From Liolophura sinensis (taxonomy: Eukaryota; Mollusca; Polyplacophora; Chitonida; Chitonidae): a stretch of 64,000 nt of DNA. The stretch's first letter is position 1; the number at the start of each line of letters is the position of its first letter. Where the stretch lies: positions 10,504,193 to 10,568,192 of the forward strand of contig NC_088306.1 of the NCBI RefSeq assembly GCF_032854445.1, read 5' to 3'. Of the stretch, positions 11,234 through 23,100 are shown piece after piece. The notes under the pieces were generated by a model. The model made no database searches and was not told where the DNA came from. It saw only the letters and a list, made by a program, of their open reading frames with translations. The position numbers were made by a program, and so were the translations under genes.

Positions 11234-13741
11234 CTCTAACTAATGGAAGAATACTACGTTAACTAAGCTACATGTACACGTATTTGTGCTCAAAGTATAG
11301 ACCGTATTCAGAAATAGGGAAATCCCCAACAATCTGACTTACTTATTTTTTAAAGCCCTGGCAGGGGCCACGGGGCGTTTATGGTCGCATGCCATCTTGA
11401 AGAAGGTCACTTATATAGTCCTCGTGGCCCGGGTATACAATTTGGAACTTAAAGACCTGATAAAACTCAAATAGACACTTTAAATCAACTGCGATACTTG
11501 TTTACATTTACCAAGTGACAATATACACCACTGTATCCCACCTCCACCCCCGCCCTCCCATGTATATCATTGATCTCGTCCACACACAAGCGTAGCTGAA
11601 CACAGTATTCTCCCCTGACATGCCTAAGTGAAATGATATGTCTCACTAGGACCAGTCGTTGATGAGATGCTGTAACGGTTTCCTACATATCCGTGACGAA
11701 ATTCTGCTGAAATAGCATGACTTTACCAGTTGATAGATGGCTGGGCTCTTGCATGCGTGGATAATGTTGGATTCAAGTCGTAAATGCATGCCAGGGCAAT
11801 TTTGGACAACGTGTTGATATTGCCCAAACCGCACAGGACAAAGCAGTTTTTGCCATGGGTTGTCGGACTCTTATAACATGTGTGGGTCTTATACCTTGCC
11901 TTTTCAAGACATACTGTAAATCTTCAACATTTTCAACCTCTTTAAGAACTTTTTATCAGTGGAATTTATGCATACAATTATTATGAAAATGACAACAAAA
12001 TGATCTTTTTGTGTCACTAAAGATACAAGCTTTATAAAACTGTGCAGATTATTCCTTGACAACCCGTACTTTTGTCAAAATGTTTTAAAATATTGATCAC
12101 AGTGTTGTTTGAAAAGTCGAAGAATTAGGGTAAATTTACATGCCATACGAAACCGCTGATTGAGTGACTACTTCAACGCCCCCTTTGTCTTGAAGTCGTA
12201 CATCTGTGTGTTGCTAGTTTCGGATGCATACAGCTTAATGTCAGTGGGCATGATTAGTCCATACCTGGCTTTATAATGTCTTGGTTTCCCCACGTTCTCA
12301 ATCCCAATGTATGTATGATATAGAAAAGTGCAGCATAGATAATAAAATATTAGAGTAGGTAATAAAATCAGAGTAGCGACGTGTAATAGCTGGCAAAGTC
12401 ACGTCTAACCCGTGAGATACGACCTCTTTGCACCTTTTCCACAGTAAGGGTTTTTTTGTTTGTTTTTGTTTTAACTGTTCATGTAAAATGTTTACAAAGC
12501 AGCACCTTATATGTAACATATATTGGTCCAGGCGTCAGTAGAGCCTGTTATGAGGGTTACTGAATCATAAAAGCCGATGTACGGTCGAATCGCTTATGGG
12601 TCGTCATTGTTTTCACAGCCGATCAAAGGAAGATAACTATCAACAGGCCATACTCCTTATGGCGCATGCGCCGTTCTCTACTTATCGCTTTACATCAGTG
12701 CCGCCACTAGACAAGCTTGACCTTCAGAGCCTGAGTCGAATGTAGACTTGTTTAGCCTTAGCCTTCTCACGCGTGTCCTTCCGCGAAACTATTTAATCAA
12801 CATTCATCAAAAAGATTGTTTCAGGTGTTGGTTGGAATCATGTTGTGCATAATGTAGTTAGCGGAAATGCATATGTATAAAGTATTGTTACAGACAAAGG
12901 TGAGACGGATTGCTTATGTTTTGTATCACTTCCTTACCTCATCACCGTGACACCACTGTCCTCGGCGTTGTTCAATATTTTCTGTACAAAATTTAATAGA
13001 GATGGCAGTGACGTAAAGCGAAAGGTAGAGAGCGACGCATTCGTTCTAAGGAGTACGACAAAGGACGCGTATGATATCGGCTGCAGAATATGGGAATATA
13101 CACGTTAACCACTTGACTTATGCTGTCCAATGAAAACCGGAGTATTTTGCCAGATTCGGGATAAAGAGCAAAAAAACCAACGCACCTTTACCGGAGAAAC
13201 TTTGATTTCTGTTTTACGCAGCACTTAGGAATTTTTGACTTAAATGACCGCGTTCAGGTTTATAGGTGGAGGGGGTGGGGGGGGGGGTGTCAGCGGTGTA
13301 TACCCAGTTACAATTTACAGACATTTTTGGCAACTAATATTTGGTCTTTCCCTTTAGAATAAATGCCAACGAAATAACTACAAAGATTTTGAATTCAAAC
13401 GCACATGAAACAATCGCCACACTTAAAAATAATTGGCCACACCCTCTGGGTTTGCCAGCTCTGGTGGCATTCCAATCACTGAAAATAAGTTTCCTTGAAA
13501 ATCAGTCCGTGTTTTCAGAGTTGTAGATCTTTGGTAGTCTGAGAAGCTTAATTGGATATGGTGGGAAACCTCAACTGGATTAAAATCAAGCGAGCATTTT
13601 GGTGCCAAAGCAGTTTATTAGAGTCATTCTGATACATTCTCACAGCAGAGGAAATGCAAGCAGCTAACATCTTGATTACAGCACCGTGTTTTGACAAAAT
13701 TCAGCCATATTAGTGACTCATTAGAATCTATTTACATACCT

Positions 13742-13885
13742 TTTTAACTGGTGTTTTACGTCGTACTCAAAAATACTTCACTAACATGATGGTGGCCAGC
13801 CTTCTGGTGGGAGGACAATTTGCAGAGCTTGGGGGAAACCCACTACCACCCGAAGGCTGTTGAGCAACCTTCCCAGTGAGGGCGA
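13742..13885 (-). mobile_element. SINE family A, 3' part, diverged
   Basis: Recognisable from GGTGTTTTACGTCGTACTC and the GGTGGGAGGA and GGGGGAAACCCACTACC blocks. The head is absent. Confidence 0.7.
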
Positions 13886-14244
13886 AGTCATATATTTAAT
13901 TGCAGGCAGGCCACTGACTGTACATGAATGATACAGTCTTTAACATCTATGAATTTGGGGAAACACCAAGTGCAATCTAAAAGCTACAACCCATATTTAC
14001 TTATGTTTTTTTTTTTTTTACAAGATCCGAAGGACTCTAACTATCAGGACACTTGTGAGACCAAAATATGGTTGTGGTATATTTCCGTATGAACAACTGG
14101 ACTTTATATGAACGAATATGTGAATAAAAACACACACTGCTGAAAACACTACAGAAAAAAGAAAGTCTACACGCCTATATAAAATCATACGCACATGGCA
14201 GTTTGAAAAGGAGCTGCACATGTAGCATTCATGAACTAAACTTA

Positions 14245-14500
14245 ATCCTACAATCTGATAATATCGTCTACACTGTAAACGGTATCTGGGATGTTCACTT
14301 AATCCAATACTCTGATAATATCGTCTACACTGTAAACGGTATCTGGGATGTTCACTTAATCCTACAATCTGATAATATCGTCTACACTGTAAACGGTATC
14401 TGGGATGTTCACTTAATCCTACAATCTGATAATATCATCTACACTGTAAACGGTATCTGGGATGTTCACTTAATCCTATAATCTGATAATATCGTCCATG
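14245..14500. repeat. 57-bp tandem repeat, about 4.5 copies
   Basis: The unit begins TACAATCTGATAATATCGTC and contains TACACTGTAAACGGTATCTG. Because 57 is a multiple of three, the array stays open in one frame as a 19-residue repeat, but there is no gene context. Copies are almost identical, which points to recent expansion. Confidence 0.9.
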
Positions 14501-14889
14501 CGGTAAAAGTTAATCATGATGTTTAGATTAAGATCACTATAATCACTTCACTTTTTATAAGTACATGTACAATAACATAATAAAGATGGCTTAACAGAGA
14601 ACATGTAGAGGGCGCCGTAGACTAACTCACTCAACAGTTAGCAGGGTCCACTTCAACAATGCGTTTAATGTGTGTCTTTTTTTTTCATTATGAACTCATT
14701 AGAATTCTAACCCAGACAAATGAACAAAGAACATCTCTAAGAAAATCCGCAAACAATTTATACCCCATAACCAGAATCAAAATGTGGCCTTTTCTGCAGT
14801 TGTTGAAGAAAAAAAAAAACAAAAGCTTTGCCACCTTCACCTGTCTGATTAATCAGTGAACACAAGCAGCAAACTCAGAAACAAGTATT

Positions 14890-14961
14890 TGCATATGAAC
14901 AAATGTTCATGTTTGCATATGAACAAATGTTCTTGTATGCATATGAACAAATGTTCATGTA
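14890..14961. repeat. 24-bp tandem repeat, 3 copies
   Basis: Unit GCATATGAACAAATGTTCAT plus four bases, with starts at 14891, 14915 and 14939. Each unit contains the perfect palindrome GAACAAATGTTC. It probably lies in the SF3A1 3' UTR or just beyond it. Confidence 0.85.
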
Positions 14962-15184
14962 TTAAACTGCAAGGACTACAGATGCCACAACAGAGATCAA
15001 TCAAAATTTGACAAGCTGTGTAACACAGCTCAATAACTGATTGATTGACTGACTGATTGATTGATTGATGGCTACGTTGCAAGGTTGTGAGGATCGCATT
15101 AATAGGCCCTGTCATGAGTGAGGGAGCCGTGTACCCCTATCACCAGGGTGCGTGTGCACTAGCTCGCTATGATGACATTTCTGT

Positions 15185-17152
15185 TTACTTCTTTCTTCCT
15201 CCTCTCTCCTTGAGTTGTAGTGACACACAAGATCCATTGAGGAAGTTGTAGTAAGCCAGAGTATTGGAATCTTTGATGAAAATCCCCTTGAAAAAAAAAA
15301 AAAGCAAAAAACACAAATGAGTTTACACAGGTGGAATAAAACTGTAAAAATATTAATTACAATTGCTATGATCAAATTAGAATTGCTATGATCAAATTAG
15401 AATTGCTATGATCAAATTAGAATTGCTACTATCAAATTAGAATTGCTATGATCAAAACTTTAAGTTTTAACCATATATATTACTAATATACCAAGGGAAC
15501 TTTTCGGAAGAACTAGAAAAGTGCACAGGCAGTAAATAACAGCATCACACATTTTCAATTGTTGAGTGCGACGTTAAACCCCAAGCACTCACTCACTCAC
15601 TCACATTTTCAACTTAACCCCCCCCCCCCCCAACCCCCTAACCCCACCCCGCACATCCACATACTCCACCACCCCTGCAAATCCAGGGTGTAGATTACAG
15701 AATGTGTCACAAATACATCTCTCAATCCAAGCTACGATCATCTGTTCAGGTCTTCATTGCATATTATTACAACATAGTGTCTTAATGCTTTTCACCATTT
15801 CGTCCAGAAAGTTTTGTTTCAAAATTTCCATTTCAATTATAGCAAACAATTTCAAACAGATTATTAATGTATACAAGAAGCATGAAAATCATGACAGGTA
15901 TTAAAAATGTTCGCTTTACATAACTAAAAAAAGTGTACATGAAACAAAGTGACCAAGACAAACATGACCAAGTAAGCGACTTTTTGCAGGGCAAGGCCTA
16001 ACTTTCTGTTTGATGCTTGCTTTCTTTTCTCACGAGCAAGAGAACATACATACCTCGTACTGGAGCTTCTGCTTTCCTGCTGGCATTCCCAAGGCTTCAT
16101 TGACCTTTGCCTTAAGCACAGACACCTACAAATGGGACAAAAGTTTTTGTACCAAAGTGCTTTCTGTTTTGTTTTATAAAATAATAAACCATTATAATGT
16201 CAAATCATATTTATTTATTTATTTCATGGGTGTTTTCTGCCGTTCTCAAGAATACTTCATCTATATGAAGGCAGCCAGCATTACACCGGGAGGAAACCGG
16301 GAAGAACCTGGGGAAAACCCACGACCATCCACAGGTTGCTGGCAGGCCTTCCAACGTACTGTCAAATCATAGTACACACGACAGAAAATACAGTTTTCAA
16401 GAATGACTGCGAAGCTGATTTACTAGTTTCTTTTGTAACTAGGTTTGTAACCATGATTTTTTGAAACAGACTTGAAACCTTGGACATCCATACTATAGTA
16501 ATCAAGCAAAAACATAACCCCCTAGGCTCGGGGGCTAATGGTCAAAAAAAAAAAAAAAATCTCCAATTCACGAAGCTAACAATATGCAGATACTTGTAGG
16601 TTATTCCTTAGCAAATATGGTGATATCAGCATTGATTTCACAAGAGTTCACAAGTCAAACAACACTCTGGCCAAAGAAATACTGAAAACTTATAGCAAAT
16701 TTTGGCTGAGCAGTTTATTTGGAGACATTTAGGAAATGAACGGGGGAATATTTCAACAAAGGGACATAACTACGTAAATGATTTTAGGTTTCACCCAAGG
16801 CTGAGTGGCCCAGTTTGCCTGAATGTTCTATTGGTTTTAGAAAGGTGATTTGAGGTTGTTTGGAAAGTTGGATGATATCCTTCTACAAACATTTTCAGCA
16901 CCAAATACAATATTTTAAGACATTTCTTTACCCCTAAAAATACAATTTTCTTGCAAACTTTAGGTAATTTACTGTGTGTCAAATATTGTCCATCAAAGAC
17001 AAATAAACATGCCAAGTTTCACAGCAAACTGTACATGATTGGTTGCTTACATTGTCTGTAAGGGGCAGGGTGAAGTTCAACATCTGTCCATTCAACTTCC
17101 ATTCCGGTTTGTCAGGAAGATTAGGCACCTGCACTTTGAACGTCACAGGACC
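15185..17152 (-). CDS. SF3A1: SF3A1 coding exons 17-19 (ubiquitin-like domain and C-terminus)
   Basis: Exon 17 (17051-17152): GPVTFKVQVPNLPDKPEWKL to LPLTDN. Exon 18 (16054-16125): VSVLKAKVNEALGMPAGKQK to LQYE. Exon 19 (15185-15286): GIFIKDSNTLAYYNFLNGS to LKERGGRKK and TAA at 15185-15187. Together they form the C-terminal ubiquitin-like fold; in human this domain with the RGG tail contacts U1 snRNA stem-loop 4. Exon 19's acceptor follows an uninterrupted T tract. Confidence 0.97.
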
Positions 17153-20100
17153 CTGTCAACAAAAACAGATTGACTGGTTGATTGATGGTTTGTCAACAGA
17201 TTTATTCACCATATGTAAAGGCAGGATAAAATTCAGCGTCATTCCAGAGTCAGATTTCTGTAAAAAACCTGAGAAAGGAGCAAATACACACACACTTGCT
17301 GATTACTCGATTCTCAACTTATACTTATTTATTTATTTCACTGGTGTTTTACGCCTTACTCAAGAATATTTCACTTATACGACGGCGGCCTGCATTATGG
17401 TACTAGGACCCCAACCATCCGCACACTGCTGGCTGACCACTACAGCTGGAGAGGAGGCCAGCATGAGCTGGACTTGAACTCAAAGCGACGACATTGGTGG
17501 GTGCTGATGTGCTGGTCACGGCGGTCCCTCTGACTTAATAAAGTCACTCACTGACATGTGGAACACCATGGAAAGAAGATGCCAGTACAGAAGTGGTTTA
17601 CTCTATGACTGTGACAGCCTCTAATGATATTATTTGTCTATAAATGACTTCCTTGTTTACTTCGTATATACAATAATGTTTATGGACAGAGGTTAACTGC
17701 GCATAAGTAAGTAGAGGGCATCACAACACCACTTCGGATTCATGACAAACCCCTGTACTCAGAGACAAAGCCAAGGTAGCAAGAGCTGGATTTGAACCCA
17801 CAACCCTGACTAGCCGAAGACCTGTGTTCTGCAGAATGATATCCCAGGTTACATTAATTTATCTGACAGGTGTTTCACACCACAATGAAAATCATATTTG
17901 TTTTGTATTTCTTATTAACAGCTCTATTTTATGCATACTTTCAATGCTTAGGAATATCATCAAGTGACATGATCAATGAATGTACCAGTACTTGACATGA
18001 AGGACCAGCTCAGTGCCCACAACAATTCGGCCTCTCCCCCTAGCAAAGCTGTTTTGACAGTTATTGCTGCTGACCTCACCATAGCATTCTACTTTAATTT
18101 TTCAAACTGACCGCTGGGGCCTTACGAAAACTGTAGTTTAAAGCAATTTTCATGCCCCAAGAAAAATGGCAAGAAGCATTATTTATACTTTCATGTCCCC
18201 CCACATCCTTAACTCCACATTAAAAATAAAAAACCAAGCGTTTAATGTATCCTATAAAACCGCAGGTGAACTAACAAGAGCTTTATACAAGCCTGCAACT
18301 CTTACAACTGCTTAATGGTCTCAGGAATACATTTGTACAAAAACAACCAGCTTACATTGTGAGTCCTGAGGAAGTCGTCTTCTGGGATCAGCGATTCCTC
18401 CGTCTTCTGTTTCTTGGAGGCAGGCTCCTCCTCCATGGGAGGTGGGGGCGGCCGGTTAGTCTTTGGTGGCGGACCCGGGTGGGGCATGGGGCCCCGCATG
18501 GGTGGGAAACCATGGCCCTGGTGCATGGAAGGGTGCATGGGGGGCTGGGCCAAACCTGAAGAGGAACACATCAGAGGCCTGAATAAAACATGCTTCGCCG
18601 CATTTGATAAGATCATCACAACATAAAATTAAGATTCAGCTTTTCAGCATTAAGGTGACCTTTATCTGATAATGTTGTAATTATAAATGAGGTCTGAGGT
18701 TATGGTGACAGGCCACAAAAACAATCTATATATCATTTAAGTTCAACAAACATTCCACTAGTGCACAATGAACAAACTTCCAACAACCATTCCACTAGTG
18801 CACACTGAGCAAACTTCCAACAACCATTCCACTGGTGCACACTGAGCAAACTACCAACAACCATTCCACTAGTGTACACTGAGCAAACTTCCAACAACCA
18901 TTCCACTGGTGCACACTGAGCAAACTACCAACAACCATTCCACTAGTGTACACTGAACAAACTTCCAACAACCATTCCACTAGTGTACACTGAACAAACT
19001 TCCAACAACCATTCCACTGGTGCACACTGAGCAAACTTCTAACAACCATTCCACTAGTGTACACTGAGCAAACTTCCAACAACCATTCCACTGGTGCACA
19101 CTGAGCAAACTAACAACAACCATTCCACTAGTGTACACTGAACAAACTTCTAACAACCATTCCACTAGTGTACACTGAACAAACTTCCAACAACTATTCC
19201 ACTGGTGCACACTGAGCAAACTACCAACAACCATTCCACTAGTGTACACTGAACAAACTTCTAACAACCATTCCACTAGTGCACACTGAGCAAACTTCTA
19301 ACAACCATTCCAATAGTGCACACTGAGCAAACTTCTAACAACCATTCCACTAGTGCACACTGAGCAAACTTCTATCAACCATTCCACTAGTGTACACTGA
19401 GCAAACTTCTAACAACCATTCCAATAGTGCACACTGAGCAAACTTCTAACAACCATTCCACTAGTGCACACTGAGCAAACTTCTAACAACCATTCCACTA
19501 GTGCACACTGAGCAAACTTCTAACAACCATTCCACTAGTGTACACTGAGCAAACTTCTAACAACCATTCCAATAGTGCACACTGAGCAAACTTCTAACAA
19601 CCATTCCAATAGTGCACACTGAGCAAACTTCCAACAACCATTCCACTAGTGCACACTGAGCAAACTTCTAACAACCATTCCACTGGTGCACACTGAGCAA
19701 ACTTCTAACAACCATTCCACTAGTGTACACTGAGCAAACTTCTAACAACCATTCCACTAGTGCACACTGAACAAACTTCTAACAACCATTCCACTGGTGC
19801 ACACTGAGCAAACTTCTAACAACCACTCCACTAGTGCACACTGAGCAAACTTTCAACAACCAATCCACTGGTGCACACTGAGCAAACTTCCAACAACCAA
19901 TCCATTGGTGCACACTGAGCAAACTTCCAACAAACATTCCACTGGTGCACACTGAGCAAACTTCCAACAAACATTCCACTGGTGCACACTGAGCAAACTT
20001 CCAACAACCATTCCACTAGTGCACACTGAGCAAACTTCCAACAACCATTCCACTAGTGCACACTGAGCAAACTTCTAACAACCATTCCACTGGTGCACAC

Positions 20101-23100
20101 TGAGCAAACTTCTAACAAACATTCCACTGGTGCACACTGAGCAAACTTCCAACAACCATTCCACTAGTGCACACTGAGCAAACTTCCAACAACCATTCCA
20201 CTGGTGCACACTGAGCAAACTTCTAACAACCATTCCACTGGTGCACACTGAGCAAACTTCTAACAACCATTCCACTAGTGCACACTGAGCAAACTTCTAA
20301 CAACCATTCCACTGGTGCACACTGAGCAAACTTCTAACAACCATTCCACTAGTGCACACACAGCAAACTTCTAACAACCATTCCACTGGTGCACACTGAG
20401 CAAACTTCTAACAACCATTCCACTAGTGCGCACTGAGCAAACTTCTAATAACCACTCCACTGGTTAACACTGATCAAACTTCTAACAACCATTCCACTGG
20501 TGCACACTGAGCAAACCTCTAACAACCATTCCACTGGTGCACACTGTGCAAGCTTCTGGCAGACTAGAGAATCACCCAGGGTTTTGAAAGCACCCTTGCT
20601 CCACAACCTCTGACGAGCTATTCAATTACCTAAACTTTCTCCGTGAATAGAACTTGTACATTTTGTATGTCCTGTGTATAGGGTTCATCAGCCGTACATG
20701 TAAAAGCTGATAATACATGGATATTCTAGTATTCTGTTTAAATATTGAATAACAATGAAACCTTCCTTTGTCATAGTTACTGGTACAATATTTTTGGTAT
20801 TGCGTAAAAATCAATAGTGCTGCACTATAATTCATTCCCACCCCACCACCCCTCCAAAAAAAAAAATCAACAAACTGGACTTACCAAGAGCGAACGGCTG
20901 CATTGGAGGACGTGGAGGCATCATCATGACTGGCTGGGTCATCATTGGGGGGCGGGGCATAGGAGGAGGTGCCATGGGGGTGGGCATAGGGGCAGGCATG
21001 GGGGGCGGAGGTTTGGGGGGACGCAGAGACTCAGAAGTCATAGGGGGAGGGGGTTTAGGAGCCTGGAGAAGAGGTTGGTTGGGTTTAGCCGGCCCAATCT
21101 TCTCCTTTTCCTCATCAGGCCTAAACAGAGAAGAGAAGAGTTTTTCACTTATATGATGGCAGTCAGGATTATGCCTCAAAGAAACTGGAATGCCTCGTGT
21201 AAGCCACAGCCCTTTGGCAAGTACATGTACCCTATAAATTCCCCAACCATTTTGCCCATGAACGAGCAACTTTCAGGGCAATGCATGCACATTTTTAATT
21301 TGTTATTGGAGACAAATCCACATTGGTTGGATTGGTCAGTTTCAGAACTCCACAAAAAGTATAATTTTTCCGATCTACATAAAATAATGCCTTCAGAATA
21401 TGCTTGAATAAACACCTTGAAAACATGTGCAAAGGTTGAAGAATTACAGAACTTCAGCATTTGAGTGACACTTTTCTATCCCAGAATTCTTAGACAAACT
21501 AGAAGAAAGTTGATGAAATATGCTTCAAAATAACATTCCTGTTTTAAAACCGGAGCTAAAGCACAGAGGTCCAGAGAGAACAGAGCTGTGCATATGAATA
21601 CAGGAACTACTTACACAAGACCTTTGACCTTATGAATGACAGCAATCTGGTCCTCAATAGAAATGTTCTCTCTGGCTTTTTGCGTGACTTTTTCCATGGA
21701 GGCTGTGTGTCCATCCCAAACCACCTTGATCTCTCTCTTTTCTTCCTCACCGATCTAAATCAGAAATAGGAAACAAGAGTAAATTCATTTATTTACCTGT
21801 ATTTATCTGATTGTTGATTACCATTATACTGTATTCACCTATAGGAGCACAGGACAATGGTCAGCTAGAGGAAACTTGAGTGGCCAGGGTACATCACTGA
21901 CCTTTAGCAAATTACTGAACACTTCAATTTCCAAAAGTGACGCACATTATGTATGTATGTATGTTTATTGGATAGTTGTTTAACACCAAACTCATTTTGG
22001 AAAAAACAAATTTAGGAAAAATTCATCATGCAAAATCTCAACTGCTCACCTTTTTACCAATTTGAGTTTCCTCGGCACCAGATCCAAAGATATCTGTACG
22101 TCTTTCTGCGAGGTGCTTCAGCGATTCTTCGATGGCTGAGCCAGGCGCATACACCTCTTCCTGGTCGCGTTTCTCGTGGATGGAACGGTTGCGCTCCTCG
22201 ATCCATTTGGGATCCAGCAGCCCTGGAAATCAGTGTTCGGGACAATTAGACTTCACATTCCCTTTCGTTGTGAGAACTGTTAAGCTAAAATGAGCTTTCT
22301 TTGTTTCAAGTTCATTGATTTATTAAGGAATTTTTCACTTATATGGCGGAATATATTTTATCTGGAAATCGAACAATAGGGAAACCATTGTCCTTCACCA
22401 GGTGACGGACAAACTTAATGACGTACAGTTGAAGATGGGCTCCGTGCTGCGGCTTCATTGGTTCATTGCAAAATGTCTTCTATCCAGAACCTATAGTCTG
22501 CTACATGTATGGCAGCAGGAGCTCTTTATTACTATAGCTTTATTTAATCACTTGAGTTATAAGTTACTTATTTATTTGACTGATTTTATGCCGTACTCAA
22601 AAACACAGGTATTTCACTGCATACAAGATGGTGTCCAGTATCATGGTGGGATGAAACCTGGAGAAGTCCTGAGGGAAAACACGATCATCCCCAGGTTGCT
22701 GCCAGACCTTTCCAGGTATGGCTGGAGACGAAGGCAGCAGAAGCTAGACTTGAACTCACAACAATCCCCTTAATGAAAGGCTTCCGAGTCACAGTGCTGT
22801 TTTAGCACACTGACCACCTGGACACAGAGGCCACCACTTGATATTTAATCAAGAATGTTTCACAAAATAGCAATTTATTTTCTTGATTGGTGTTTTACGT
22901 TATACTCAAGAATATTTCACTTAGATGACTGCAACCAGCTTTACAGTGGGAAGAAACTGGGCTAAAAACCACGAGCATCTGCAGGCTGCTGGCAGACCTT
23001 CCCACGACAAAATGGCAATTCAGTTTATGGATAAAATTACAACTCATCAAACAAACATGAAAAAAGCTGGCAAAAACCTCATGGGTCAAGCCTTGCTTGT

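Larger units (their letters stand above)
9580..15184. other. Intergenic region between convergent genes
   Basis: Separates the zinc-finger stop (9579) from the SF3A1 stop (15185). The first part must hold the zinc-finger 3' UTR; an 18-bp duplication (TTGTTGGCCCATTAATTG) sits at about 9658-9693, and a variant poly(A) signal CATAAA near 10337 followed by T-rich DNA is one possible end. The SF3A1 3' UTR runs in from the right; an AATAAA on the - strand near 13613 is a weak candidate signal. No coding exon is recognised. Positions 11985-12140 match a diverged copy at 25600-25725. Confidence 0.6.

Noticed and set aside
14203-14481. 92-codon open frame made of 19-residue repeats
   Set aside because: A 57-bp tandem repeat keeps frame by length alone; no start context, domain or splice signals.
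18795-20275. Long runs of related open frames (MEWLLEVCSVCTSG...) on the - strand
   Set aside because: Direct translation of the 37-bp minisatellite in SF3A1 intron 15; the repeat has no stop in any - frame, so this is an artefact.
18359-21407. Gly- and Trp-rich + strand open frames opposite SF3A1 exons 15 and 16
   Set aside because: Reverse complement of proline-rich coding sequence; not supported by splice or conservation signals.
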